Shown here in pieces: positions 22,151 through 33,403 of a stretch of 64,000 nucleotides of DNA; within the stretch, counting starts at the first letter, position 1; every line of letters starts with the position of its first letter. The position numbers and the translations under genes are program-made. Below the pieces are notes generated by a model, which was not told the DNA's origin, did no database searches, and saw nothing but the letters and a program-made list of their open reading frames with translations. This stretch comes from Ichthyophis bannanicus. Taxonomy: Eukaryota > Chordata > Amphibia > Gymnophiona > Ichthyophiidae. The DNA lies in NCBI GenBank assembly GCA_033557465.1, contig CM066032.1, positions 1,315,419,758 to 1,315,483,757 on the forward strand, written 5' to 3'.

Positions 22151-25100
22151 TGTGACCGCTCCCCAGCGTCCAATAGGAAAGCATATGGGAGCATCCCACA
22201 GCGCCTGCGTGCTGCCCTGATGCCTCTCCCAAATACTGCTTCCTAGTTCATCATGTTCCACAGAGCCAGCAGGTCATTGTTCCTGTCAGCGCAAAACACC
22301 TCTATGCTATTGCCACTCCTGTGTCAGCGCCTGCCGACGTCTTCCTTACCGGTAACACTGGTGTATTGTAACTCCCATCTCTAGAAGTTGTGTTGACCTC
22401 ACACAAACAAAATACCAGAGGAAGAGTGAAAACGTCCTTTGCACATCTCCCCTCGGTTTGTGCATAGGCCCTAATTCCACCGCCATCATGGAAAAACACT
22501 CCTTGTGTCTGAAGACATGCTCAAAATGTGCCGGTAGCTTCTCTGTCATTGACAACCATGCTTGCTGTCCCAAATGCCTAGGGCCCACTCACTCCATGTC
22601 TGATTGTGTGGCCTGTGGGATGGTATCCAAGAGGGGTTGGCCGAAAGGAGCAGCCAAGCTCAGTACCCACCACCCCACCGATGTGGTCGTGGTGGCATCC
22701 ATGTCCCCAGGGGAGTTCCCTCCCTCCTGTGGATCCCATGTAACCAAACAGAAAGCTGGCCGTTCCTGAAAGGATCCATCCCCCTCCAAACATCGGGATG
22801 CCCCGGTGTTGGCCCTGAGGAACGCACTCTGGCCAAACAGCCCTGGTGGGATTCCCCAGCCTCCACAAGCCACTTTGTGGCTGCAGCAAGGTCTTGAGGC
22901 TGCAATCTCATCTGAACTCCTTGGGCCATGCTTCGGGGTACTGGCTTTGGCCGTTACCGACACACAGGCCTAGCCAGTGTCACTGGACCAGAGGATGCTG
23001 GCCAGCAAACACAGTCTGGCAGCTATCCTTGTGGCATCAAGGTCCTCGTTACCACCCCAGACCACACACATTGCGTCACCGGTACCCACACAGATTGGGG
23101 TCCCAGCATGGGCAACTGGACCATCAGTGCTGATGGGTACCGTCTCCGACACACCGGTACCAGGTCACTCCTGTACCCACGCTCATCGGTACCAAAACCG
23201 CACTAAACCTGAGAGCCCAGGGAGAATATACGTCCAATCCTATGAGGGTTCTGGTGATTGTGACAGCTCAGAGGGTACTAATGTACCTCTCCACGAGGGG
23301 CCTGCATATCCCAAGAGGAGATTGTCCCCACCTGAGGATATGTCCCACCAGGATTTGCTCAGACATGTAGGCAGGGTCCACTCCGTTCCAGTGGCAACTG
23401 AATCTGAGCACAGGCCACAGGAGCCAGACAATCACCAATATCCCCAAACGCCAAAGGAGGCAGCCACCCTGCCAATACATCAGAACGTACAGGATCCTCT
23501 CCTGAAAAGGATGGGACACACCTCTCACCACCTCCCCATATTCCCAGTAGCTGGATACTATGTACCCTGTGCCCTCCGTCTCCTGCCTCTCAAACAACAT
23601 AGCTCCCTCAGCACTCCATTGTGGTGGAGTCCGCTATGATGAGAATATAATGTTACAGACGACATGCCGTCAACCCTTCTGGTAGGGGCGTAAGAACGTA
23701 GATGCTTTGGGTTGTCATGTCTGCCATGCATCCATGCTGTCAGCCAGGATATTTACCAATATCCTGTACATGGGAATGGTTCTGATGGAGTTCGCAGTAC
23801 ATCTATAACTGCTAAGTCCGCCTCTCGCAGATGACAGAGGACAGGTATATGTAGCACCTGTCAAGCATGCCCAGAAGAAGTCAAAAGTTGTCAACAGGGT
23901 AGCATTGGACTGTTGTGAGGGCATAGGCAGAGTCTCCACCATTGCCATTGTGTCAAGGACACGTGCCTGGCTGTCAGTCACCAACCTGGAACACTGGTTA
24001 CAGGATAAGCTGTGCAAAATCCCCTGTACTCTTTGAAACCTGTCAGGGACAAGGTGGCAGCACACATCCAAAGAATTGGATGCTGACAAGTCCACCCTGA
24101 CCAGGCTGTCTGAGATCTGAGATCCTGCAAAGAGGAAAGCTGTCAAAGAGCCGTCCCTGTCCAGAACGAACGGATACTAGCAGTCATATGCCCAGCATGG
24201 ACCACCTTCAGGCTAAGCTGATAGAAAGGGTCAACAATCTATGAAGCCAAGAAATCTGAGAGCCACCCAGCCGCAGCAGACCCAGCAGCGTCAGCCCCCA
24301 CAGGGCCTTTGAGTCCCTGATAGAGTACATGCCCCCCCGGCCATCCACGTAAAACATATGTCGACAATCCCAGGAGGTTTATGTCACTGCATCCACGGAT
24401 GGAGGGACAGAACATAAGAACCCTGGACTCTGTCCATCATAGAAGGTGGTACAGGCCACATTCCCAAAGCCTGCCTCCCCCCACAACATTAAGGAAGGTC
24501 AGTTCTCACAAACGCACCCCAACTGGCTCCAGAGGTAAAGCGTAACCTAGTTCATGAGGAATACAAGTGGGAACTCATCCTCAACAGGGTTCTGTGTTCT
24601 ACACCCCCTATTTCCACATAACAGAGACAACAGGAGGTCACAGACACATCTGAGATCCCTGAGAACTGGACAGGTTATGTTTCAGAGAGAAATACAAATG
24701 TAATTAAATAGGAAACGTACTACCGTACCCCCACAGCCCGGACTGGCCACCTTCCCCAGATCACAAGGATGCCTACACCCATGTTCACAGCCACCAATCA
24801 CCCCGTAGGTTTCCTGGGTTCCGCTATCAGGGAGGGCACCATCACTACAAAGGTCTTCCCCTCGGCCTAGCCTCAGCACACAGAGTATGCACAAAGTGCA
24901 TGGCTGTGGGAGATGCTCTTCTCCGTACCAGGGGAATATGTGTCTAACAACACCTGCACAAGTGGCCCATCCGGACAGAGTCACAGACAGAGGACCAGAC
25001 CTCTCTCCCTCTCACACACTGCGTGTATGCCAATATGTATGCTGTCTCAGAGATCTCAGGGAATCCTTCCAGACTCCCACGCAATCGCTGGAGTTCAGAT

Positions 25101-26339
25101 GAGCAAGGCAAGATAGCAGACTGGCAACGACCTATCTGCTGCAGCCTCGCTATCCTTGCATTATGCAACTGTTATCCTGAGCACTACAATCAACTCACCT
25201 CTCGGACAGAGAGATGCTCCAGCAGCTGGGGCACATGGCAGCTACAGTGCATGTGGTCCCCTACGCACGTCTGCACAGGAGAGTAGCCCAATGGTCCCGC
25301 CCCACCCAGTGGACTCATGCAACAGGCTGTCACTCAGATTGGAGAGTGTTCTCAGACCGCCTCATGCAGTCCCTGGACTGGTGGCGTTCAGCACAAGAAC
25401 GTTTGGAGGTGCCACCTGTCCTGCAAACCCCACCTCTGATCACCGTAACAACAGATGCTGTCAAAGTGGGGTGGGGTGCCACCTTGAGCTCCAGGGTTGT
25501 CTTTCCAGCACAAACATTTTGGAGCTCGGAGCAATGCGCCTGTCCCCCCAGGTATTCCATACCCCTTGACAGGGCAACACACGACTAGTTCACGCAGACA
25601 ATCAGGTAGCCATGTCCTAGGTGGACAAAGTAGGAGAAACAGCCTCTCTGTCATTTTGCAACAAAGCTCGTCAACTGTGGGCGTTTGACAGAGAGCATCA
25701 GACCCATCTCCTGGCGGGCTATCTCCCTGGCAATCTCAAATATTGTCCAGACAGAATCAGTAGTGCTCTGCTTCGGCACAAATGGTCCCTACACATGGAC
25801 CACCTCTCCAGAATATCTCAACTCTAGGGAATCTCAGATATAGACCGCTTTGCAGGTTTGTCAAATGCCACAAGTACACGGTTCTGTTCACTCATTCCGG
25901 CTCATGGCTGCCAAGCGAGGGATGCCTTCTCCACACCTGGGGCAATGACTCCCTATATGCCCCTTCTGACATTCCCTGGATTGCCAAGACACTATGCAAG
26001 CTCCAGGGGGACAGAGGCAACATGATCCACATAGCCCCATGCTGGCAACACTAGGTGTTGTACCCTCTGCAACCACTTCTGTCACAGGTTTCACACCTGG
26101 ACATTTTGTCTGCCACAGACCTACTGTCGCAGGGGGACGACGACACTATGGCATCCAAACCCCCAGTCTGTAAACCACAGAGCCTGTTTACGGATGGCTG
26201 AAAAGGTTATGCCCCCCCCCCTCACCCAGGATGTGTGAAATGTCCTTTATGCTCCCAGGAAACCTTCCACAAGGCGTTCCCATGCGTTCAAGTGGAAGAG
26301 AGTCTCCAACTGGTGTCCACAAAAGGGTGTAAACCCCCG

Positions 26340-27270
26340 TGCCATCCCTCAAGAAGCATTGGTGGGTTACTACCGTAACCTATCAAACACTGGTCTACAA
26401 CTGATGTCAGTCAGAGACCATTGAAATGCCATTGCTGCACCATCTCCACCCATCGATGGACAAACCAGTTCCTCCCATCCGCTCAAACCATGCGTTGTGG
26501 AGGGCCTGCCTCTACTGACACCTCCCCTGGAACCACCCCCAGTGGCATGGGGTTGCAATCTGGTTATGGGCCAACTTATGCAGCGGCTTTCAGAGCCCCT
26601 AGGCACTATGTCCATAATGTTTGTGTCCTTGACGGTAATACTCATTAGTGCAATCACATCAGCAAGGCGTATTAGTGACGTACAAGCTCTAGTGGCTGAT
26701 CCACCATACACAGTGTCTCAGCATGATAAGGTCCTCCTACGGACACAGACACATGTCATGCCTACGGTGGTTGCGTACATTCATTTGAACAAACAGCTTC
26801 AGCTATCTGTATCCTTCTCATAGCCCCATGCCCCAGATGCAGGGAAGAATCATTATACTGTGAAATGTGGAAGAGCCCTGGCTTTCTATCTACAGGGGAC
26901 CCAGCAACACATAAGGTCCCCTCAGCTATCCATACACTCTGATCCTTCCCATGTGAGTACAGCAGTTTCACAGAGAGCTATATCCTACTGGTTTGCTAAC
27001 TGTCTCACATACATCTATCATGGCAAACTACTTGCACTGCATGCCCATGTCACCGCTCACAATGTGAGAGCCATGGCAGCCTCTAGGGCTGACCACCATC
27101 CCCCCAGTGTGAACGACATCTGACGAGCAGTTACCTGGTCCTCGGTTCACAACTTCACGGCCCACTACTGCTCAGATAGAGGCTCCCACAGGGATGCTAT
27201 GTTTGTTCAGGCCGCTGTACAACACCTCTCCCATACATACCCAACTCAAAAATGCCCCCCATAGGGGATG
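26340..27270 (+). pseudogene. DIRS tyrosine recombinase remnant
   Basis: This would have integrated the DIRS element through a circular intermediate. An arginine (in SARRISDVQAL, about 26,665), an H-x-x-R (27,058) and a tyrosine in HYC (27,166) match the catalytic set of the family. The reading frame is interrupted by TAG near 26,821 and TGA at 27,121, so no functional product is expected. Confidence 0.7.
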
Positions 27271-27476
27271 CCAGAGATACATGGTAGGTAGTGGAACCCC
27301 TCCACAGGGCCCCAACACTCTGGGGACCCTTCCCTGGCATCTACGACTAGGGGGTGCCCACCAGTGAGGACTATGTCCTGCTTGTTTCTGGAGATCGCAT
27401 ACTTACCCACCTGTACCAGTTGATGTCACGGAACAGCAGGGATAGGTCCTCACAAACAAACCATCTCCCCTAGGGG

Positions 27477-27565
27477 ATGTGTCTCCCTCTCTCACCCTCC
27501 CTGTCTCTCTCACTCTCCGTCTCTCTCCCTCTCTCTCTCTCTCTGTCTGTCTCTGTTCGTCCCAC
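27477..27565. repeat. CT-rich microsatellite
   Basis: An imperfect (TC)n tract with interruptions such as TCTCCCTC and TCTGTCTG. It is simple sequence only; the open frames that cross it are artefacts of composition. Confidence 0.9.
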
Positions 27566-27903
27566 CATTTCACTCATGTGTAGAGAGACATTGGTGATAC
27601 GGGGGAGGGCAGCATGCAGGCGCTGTGCGATGCTGCTAGCTGCTGTCCTATTGGACGATGCTTGTCGGTCCCACACAGGCTCTGTTGTTACCGCCACGAC
27701 ACACATGTGCAGACCTATACCCACATTTCCCAGAGACCAACTGTTACTGGTGGGTAACTATGCTGTATATGCCACACACAGCAGTGGAGCAGGAGCAGCA
27801 AGATGCTGCCCACACAGGGGTTTGTTTATGTTGTCCACCCACATGAGATAACCGGTCAGTGATGACCCCACCCATTGTTTGCATATCCACAGGTGTAGGA
27901 TCT

Positions 27904-28771
27904 GAGGAAGAAGGGGCGTGAGCTGCACCAGTACCATGGTGCATTCCTGGCCCATTATGAGAGAGGGGCGGTGTCACACCGTGATGGTGAGTATTGCCAG
28001 GCATGCTGCCCAGGTACAAATGTCACATTGGCCCACCAGCTTGTGTGTTGCCTGCGTATGTACATGTGTTATGTGACACACATGATAGTGTCCTAATGTC
28101 TGTCATCTTCCACAGAGGGTGATGACAACGGTGAGGAGCTACACACGTCTGCGTACTCTCTGAGGCACCCCACCACCCACCGTGCAAGGGAGGTGGAGGT
28201 GGTTGTGGTCGAGGCAGTGGAGGAGGAGGAGGAGGAGCTGCATTTCTCCCCCAAGGAGGAGGAGGAGCTGCATTTCTCCCCCGAGGAGGAGGAGGAGGAT
28301 GATGTGCCAATGGGGGATGTGGGGGAGGGGGGGTCAGGGTTGGGGGGGAATGTGGGTCATGTGGGGGTGGGGGTTGTTTGTGAGGGCAGGAGGGTGGTGG
28401 AAGGGGGGGTGGAGAGGGGAGCAGGGTGGGTGGAGGGCGTTGGGGAACACAGGCCAGCACAGGGCACTGTGGGCTCCCATCAGCCACTGCAGGTGTCGGC
28501 AGGGGATGGGCGGTGGCATGTCGATGCACCATCCAGGGCCACAGACATATCGCATGCACATGCCAGCACACAAACCATGGCCACTATGTCTGTGTGTGGT
28601 GGCATGTGCATGCATGATGTATCTGTGGCACTGGATGGTGTGCAGCGCAACATCCATCTCCTGTTGCATGCCTGCCAGTGGCTGACGTCAGCCGTTCAGC
28701 GGGTGGCCAACGAGGTGGAGCAGCTGCCCTGTCATTGGCCATCCGCTGAAGGGCGTCACAGGAGTCAGTGA
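27904..28771 (+). CDS. Acidic protein gene in element C, at least two exons
   Basis: I do not recognise the family. The last exon runs 28,116-28,771 after the acceptor TCTTCCACAG and stops with TGA. It encodes Glu-rich runs (about 28,205-28,300, with two LHFSP repeats), a Gly-rich stretch and a helical C-terminal part (VQRNIHLLLHACQWL, then VQRVANEVEQL). A preceding exon (27,904-27,984) begins after a TAG acceptor, reads DLRKKGRELHQYHGAFLAHY, and ends at a GATG|GTGAGT donor. Its phase fits the last exon. The organisation, a basic/charged stretch followed by an acidic exon and helices, is like the Myb-type gene at 33.1-29.8 kb, so it may be a second DNA-binding accessory protein. No upstream exon was found; the DIRS insertion lies directly upstream. 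The element has probably lost or displaced the 5' part. Confidence 0.45.
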
Positions 28772-29765
28772 TGGCACCTGTGACGTCCACACATGTGCCC
28801 TGTACTGTCCTGTGTTCCACCAATGGACATGCAGAGGGGGATGTGTGGCATGTTGCCACTTGTTTTGTTAAACACATTAAAATGTTTTTGTTGATAGACA
28901 CAATGGTCACGTGTTTCCTTTACCGACTCACTATGGATGCAAGCATGGGATATGTGTGTGAACTTGGATGTGCAGTAAAGGAAGACATGGGTATCATACA
29001 TGGACTGGCTCCACATGCAGTCATGGGGGCTAAACATGTGTGTAGGGGTGTGAGACCAGGGTAGGCGCATGAGATGTTGCAATGTAACGGGCGTCCCGGG
29101 AACATCCATGTCACAGGGATGGGCGTAGTGTAACCAAATGTGTTTGCAGAAATCAGCAGCCGACATACGCATGCCACCCATGTCTGCCTGTGCCACATGC
29201 ATGCCGGGGGGGGGGCAGGCACGTAAGCAGTGTTGCTGGCAGGGGCAATGGTCACACATATGTGTCAAATGTTGGGGGTATGAGGGTGAGGAAACGGTGA
29301 TGGATCAGAGCACTGAACATGTGACCTCAGAACATTCCCCCTGTCGCAACCTGGGTGGCTGTGTAAACTGCCACGCTGCAGCCCAGGGGCAGTGAACACA
29401 CACTGTGCATGTCACACATGGCATGTGATGGCATCTGTGCAGTAATATCTGGCAGTGCAAACACCCCACCAGCGAGGGGCCTCGGTGCAGGTCATATGGT
29501 CAGGGACATGACATGCATTTGCACACTACATAGGGGACCACAGGGACACACATTGGAAACACACGTTGCATGTAGTTTGTGACAGCTCCTTATTCGCCAC
29601 ACATTTATCTTCGACGTGGCTGTCCCCGCCTGCCATGTGGCACCCCCCCCCCCCCCGCAGTGCTACACCCTGTCCTGGTGCCTCTGGTGGTAGTTGTGGT
29701 GCTAAGTGATGCATCACCGCCAGCATGCCCTCCAGGTCATCAGCAATTCTGTTGAACGGCATGGC
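28772..29765. other. No gene seen
   Basis: Lies between the acidic gene and the last exon of the Myb-like gene, which converge here. Contains a poly-C tract at 29,641-29,656. A short minus-strand frame downstream of the TGA at 29,766 is probably 3' UTR of the Myb-like gene. Confidence 0.45.
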
Positions 29766-32700
29766 TCACACCTCCTCCCTGAGCTGCCTCAGCTCCCTCG
29801 TATTATCCGACACCGCTCTGTATATGTTGTCGAGCACCTGACGATTGCCTGTGGGTGGGACACAGGGTGGTCTGTGAGATACCTCTCCAGTAATCAACTG
29901 TCACACACGAACATGTCACGCATATCCCACAAGATCGTTATTGTGATAGGTAAGACTTTAGTAGACACATGGATAAGGGTGAGAGCCATCATTCTCACAG
30001 TAGTATAGGTCATAGCCACACACAGGAAATGGTCCAGTAGTTTGATGTGGAAGGCAAACACAAAGATACACAGGCTGCACTGACACACCCACGTACTGCA
30101 GACGTAGCAACAGGCTTGGGGACCGATAACAGACACATGTCCATCGGGAACGGGAGGTGGAGCATGAACCAGGGACAGCAAACACAGCTGCAGAGCAGCA
30201 GTGTCGATTAGAGGAAGGTCGTGGAAAGCCACGCCAAGTGGGGGCACAGTTGGAGGGATAAACGCAGCTCGGACAGGTCACAGGAGATGCGCTATTGACT
30301 CAGAGGGGTGGAGTGGTAGCACAGGGATATCAACCCTTACGTGCGCAAGTGCACTGCTGCTTCACGTTTCTGACAGCAGAGGGGTTCACATACACCTTGG
30401 GGCAAAAGAGGAGGGGTTGGATACCAGTGCTTGTACACCTTGGTAGACATATGGAGGGTATGGACAGAGCAGGGGGGGGCAACAGAGGGTGCAGCAGAGG
30501 TGGACAGATCCCAGGAACGCACGGACAGCGTAATGCTGAGGAATCCACAGCAGGTGATAACCCCTGGGGAAGGGCTGCGATACCCAGAGCTGGGGGGGGG
30601 GGTGTTTTCCTGATTCAGGTTGGCAACAGGGGTGGCAGCTGGGAGGTAGCAAGTCTATCACAACACAACAGAGGTCGTAAGCTGACCAGTGTGATCGAGT
30701 GGGTGAGTCCCAGCCTATGCAATCGGGGGACTCAGTGTCAGAGCTACAGGAAGGGGACATGTTGATGGCTTTGTCTGTATGCCAAGCAGTCGATTTTAGT
30801 TGTTGACGTACAGGCAGCCATGAGGGACCTGTACCTCTCCCAAACCATCTTTACATGATCTTTGACCCTGTCATCTCTGTAAATCCTGGTATATGGGTGT
30901 CTTAACACATTTTGACAGCTAATTTCATATCCTATGATTGTTTTACACCTGGAGATGCAGACCGGAGGGAATGGGGGCTGTTTGACGTTACATGACATAA
31001 GATGCTTAGGTTTGTTTATGTCTGCTCTGATTGTCCGATGACTATGGAACAGGTGGCATCCTGTTCTCTATGAGACGGCTGGGCATCTGCAATGAAGCAG
31101 ACTGTTGCAAGGGCAATGCTTGTATTTATTTATTGGCTGACAACGTGCTGGACCTTAAACAACATTCCTCTTATGTCTGCATCTGTAGGTGTTACCTGAC
31201 CCTAGGCTGTTCTGGTGTGTGTCAAATTAACATCATCTATCATACGCCATACCCTTTTGTTTTCTCCACTACATCCCGTCTATGTGAGCCATACATGTAA
31301 CAGCTGTGGAAGGTATGTTGCCACATCCACCACACACACACCAACCAGAGACTAGTGGTTTGTGCGTTGTGGTTGTGACAGTCTGTTGTCACCCACCTTC
31401 GGCATTGCGCCGTGCTGATGCACTGTGTGCCCTCAGCTCCGCCATCATTACACCTATGTCTGCTGGATCAGTGCCTGGTGCCTGGCTGAGGTGTTGGCTG
31501 TCCCCCATTGCTGCAGCCCCCAGTGTTGGCCCGCTGGTGATGGGTGGCTCCAGGGGCTCCTCGGCCGCACTTTTGCTGCCCCCTGAGACAGCAGCCTCAG
31601 GCTCCTCGACACTGTGAGGCACAGACACTTCCACCTCCCCCTCCTCCACCTCCTCCTCCTCTTCCTCCTCCTCATGGGCCCCCATTGTACTGTAGTCACC
31701 TGCATTGTGAGCAATCAGAGACAGCACACATATGTTTAAACACTCCACCTATGTATACGTGTGTGCTGCAGACACCACAGACATTATGGGGGGGGGGCCC
31801 TGCATGTGTGCTGCATACAGGACCCACTACACCCTCCCATACCTGTCTGTCCCCACCATGTACCTATACCGGTGGCACATGTGTGTGCTGTACCCCTGCA
31901 AGCCTTGTTTGGTTGCCATGTTCCTGTTCCTGGTCCGATTGCGCATGTATCCCCCATCCCATCCCTCTCCCCATCTGCCCCAAATATGTCCACGCACGCC
32001 TGCTAATACCCTACCCTTACACCTGTTATTGCCATCCCCTGTATGACTGTGCAGGCCTTTGATCAGGGCATATTTTGTTTGGACATACTATCTTCACAGT
32101 GCTACATGTGCTTGGCAGTGACCCACTATGCAGCGGACTACGACTATTCATCACCTCTGTGCCACTGCCAAGCATATGCAGCACTGTGCAGATAGCATGT
32201 CACACAAACATGCCCTGATCAAAGGCCCTCACAATCATACAGGGGATGGCAATCACTGTTGTGGGGGTAGGGTACTGGCTGGTGTGCGTGGACATGTTTG
32301 GGACAGGTGGGGAGAGGGATGGGATGAGGGACACATGTTGAATGTGGCCCGGAAACATGGCAACACAACAGGGTGTGCAGGGGTACAGCACACACATGTG
32401 CCACCAGGATAGGTACATGGTGGGGCTTGGGAGACAGGTATGGGAGGGTGTTTGCAGATGGCTGATGTCTACACAATGGGGATTTCAGGCATGGCCTGAG
32501 AGCTAAAAGGTGTATGTAGCATACATACCTGCCTGCGGATGCTCAGTGTCCATGGCTTCAGGCAGACCAGAAATGTATATCGGCCCCAATCGTGCCGCCA
32601 GCTCCTGTTCCAGGGGTGTGAGCGTTGGGATGTGGGGGCCACCGCCACCTGTGCCCTGAGCATGTTGGCGCTCCGTGGCCATATGCTGCCTCACCCCTCT

Positions 32701-33137
32701 TTTTATATCAGAAAAATGCTTTTTAAGGCTTTTGATGTCTCGGGGGGGGGGCCCCCTGCCTCGGCCACTGACTCACGGACCTCCTCCCACACCGCATTCC
32801 ATGCAGCCACAGTTGTACGGCTACTGAGCCGCCCGTATAGTACCTCGTGGTTCTCGAGGACCATTGCCAGGAGGTTGTGGTTCTCCCTATCATTGAACCG
32901 TGTGGCCCTCCTCCTCTGTGGTGCAGGCACCGGTATTCTTTTACATTTGCTGGTGTGGCTGCACACACAGACGCCCATGCACAGAGTTGCACATGCGCGC
33001 CGCGCACACACAGACGCCCATGCACAAAGAGTTGCACATGCACGCCGCGCACACACAGACACCCATGCGCAAAGAGTTGCACATGCGTGCCATGCACAAG
33101 CAGCACGCTCGCACAATTGCGCATGCGCAAAGGCCAC
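29766..33137 (-). CDS. Myb/SANT-like Harbinger accessory protein
   Basis: In Harbinger elements this protein binds subterminal DNA and helps bring the transposase to the nucleus and the ends. Three minus-strand exons are inferred. Exon 1 ends at 32,529 (GCAG|GTATGT) and contains RRRATRFNDRENHNLLAMVL with a downstream Trp, a Myb_DNA-bind_5-type domain, and then RDIKSLKKHFSDIKRGV. Exon 2 is 31,699-31,397 (acceptor AATGCAG, donor GAAG|GTGGGT), with a Glu-rich stretch. Exon 3 is 29,848-29,766 (acceptor CCCACCCACAG), a short coiled coil ending LRQLREEV and TGA. All junction phases agree. The start is unclear because the first codons cross a 44-bp minisatellite (32,955-33,110). A run of ten G (32,742-32,751) shifts the frame within the Myb domain, so the copy may be broken or this may be a homopolymer error. 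Confidence 0.65.
31829..32451. repeat. Foldback repeat in the Myb-like gene's intron
   Basis: ACACCCTCCCATACCTGTCT at 31,829 is inverted at 32,432-32,451. The arms of about 290 bp remain complementary, with mismatches and small gaps, up to a loop near 32,140. It lies wholly between exon 1 (ending 32,529) and exon 2 (starting 31,699) of the minus-strand gene. It carries no plausible gene. Confidence 0.8.
32955..33115. repeat. 44-bp minisatellite, about three copies
   Basis: The unit contains CACAGACGCCCATGCAC and GAGTTGCACATGCGCGCCGC. It overlaps the 5' end of the Myb-like gene. The long Ala/Cys-rich N-terminus predicted there is an effect of this repeat. Confidence 0.85.
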
Positions 33138-33139
33138 AA

Positions 33140-33403
33140 CCTTAGAAACATGTATAAATCTGCCTGCACACCTGGTCCACGTTAAGGGTTGTTTCGTAGG
33201 CGAGGTGTGTGTTTGCAGAGAGGAACGGAGAGAGCACGGCAGGTGTTGGTGTGGATTGTATTGCTGTTGGTTGTATTGTGTGTGTTGGTTGTATTGTGTT
33301 GTATTGTGTGTGTATTGTCTTGTGTGGTTTGTAAGGTGTACACTGTTTAGGGAGGTTTGTGTGTGTGTTTGAGTGTGCTTGTGTAGCCGGACGGGAGGAG
33401 TTT
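33140..33403. promoter_or_regulatory. Divergent promoter region of the two Harbinger genes
   Basis: This is the only gap between the divergent Myb-like (minus) and transposase (plus) genes. It is rich in GTATTGTGTTG and TGTGTG repeats. A TATA-like CTATTTATG lies just downstream of the likely start and no clear core element was found. A shared promoter is inferred from position only. Confidence 0.35.

Larger units (their letters stand above)
22160..27665 (+). mobile_element. Decayed DIRS-like retrotransposon
   Basis: Three blocks appear in DIRS order. A gag-like part (about 22,480-24,200) has a Cys-rich CPKCLGPTHSMSDCVAC motif and a later RRLSPPEDMSHQDLLRHV block. A reverse transcriptase/RNase H part (about 24,900-25,600) includes LGHMAATVHVVPYARLH and TTDAVKVGWGA. 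A tyrosine recombinase part (about 26,340-27,270) includes ITSARR, the H-x-x-R pair HNVR (27,058) and a final tyrosine (27,166). Stops at about 26,821 and 27,121 and several shifts kill it. Roughly 80-bp inverted sequences (about 22,160-22,240 and 27,595-27,665, sharing CACAGCGCCTGC) may be its inverted terminal repeats. It lies inside element C. Confidence 0.75.

Noticed and set aside
23240..23639. Independent host gene in the 220-codon frame
   Set aside because: The LSPPEDMSHQDLL block and its position place it in the gag-like part of the DIRS element.
27477..27851. Open frame rich in Ser and Leu
   Set aside because: Produced by the CT microsatellite; no protein features follow.
28023..28571. 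Minus-strand Pro/His-rich frame opposite the acidic gene
   Set aside because: It is the complement of Glu/Gly-rich codons; the plus strand has the splice sites and a coherent C-terminus.
30295..30765. 156-codon plus-strand frame
   Set aside because: Lies in the large intron between exons 2 and 3 of the Myb-like gene, low-complexity Gly content, no recognisable domain.
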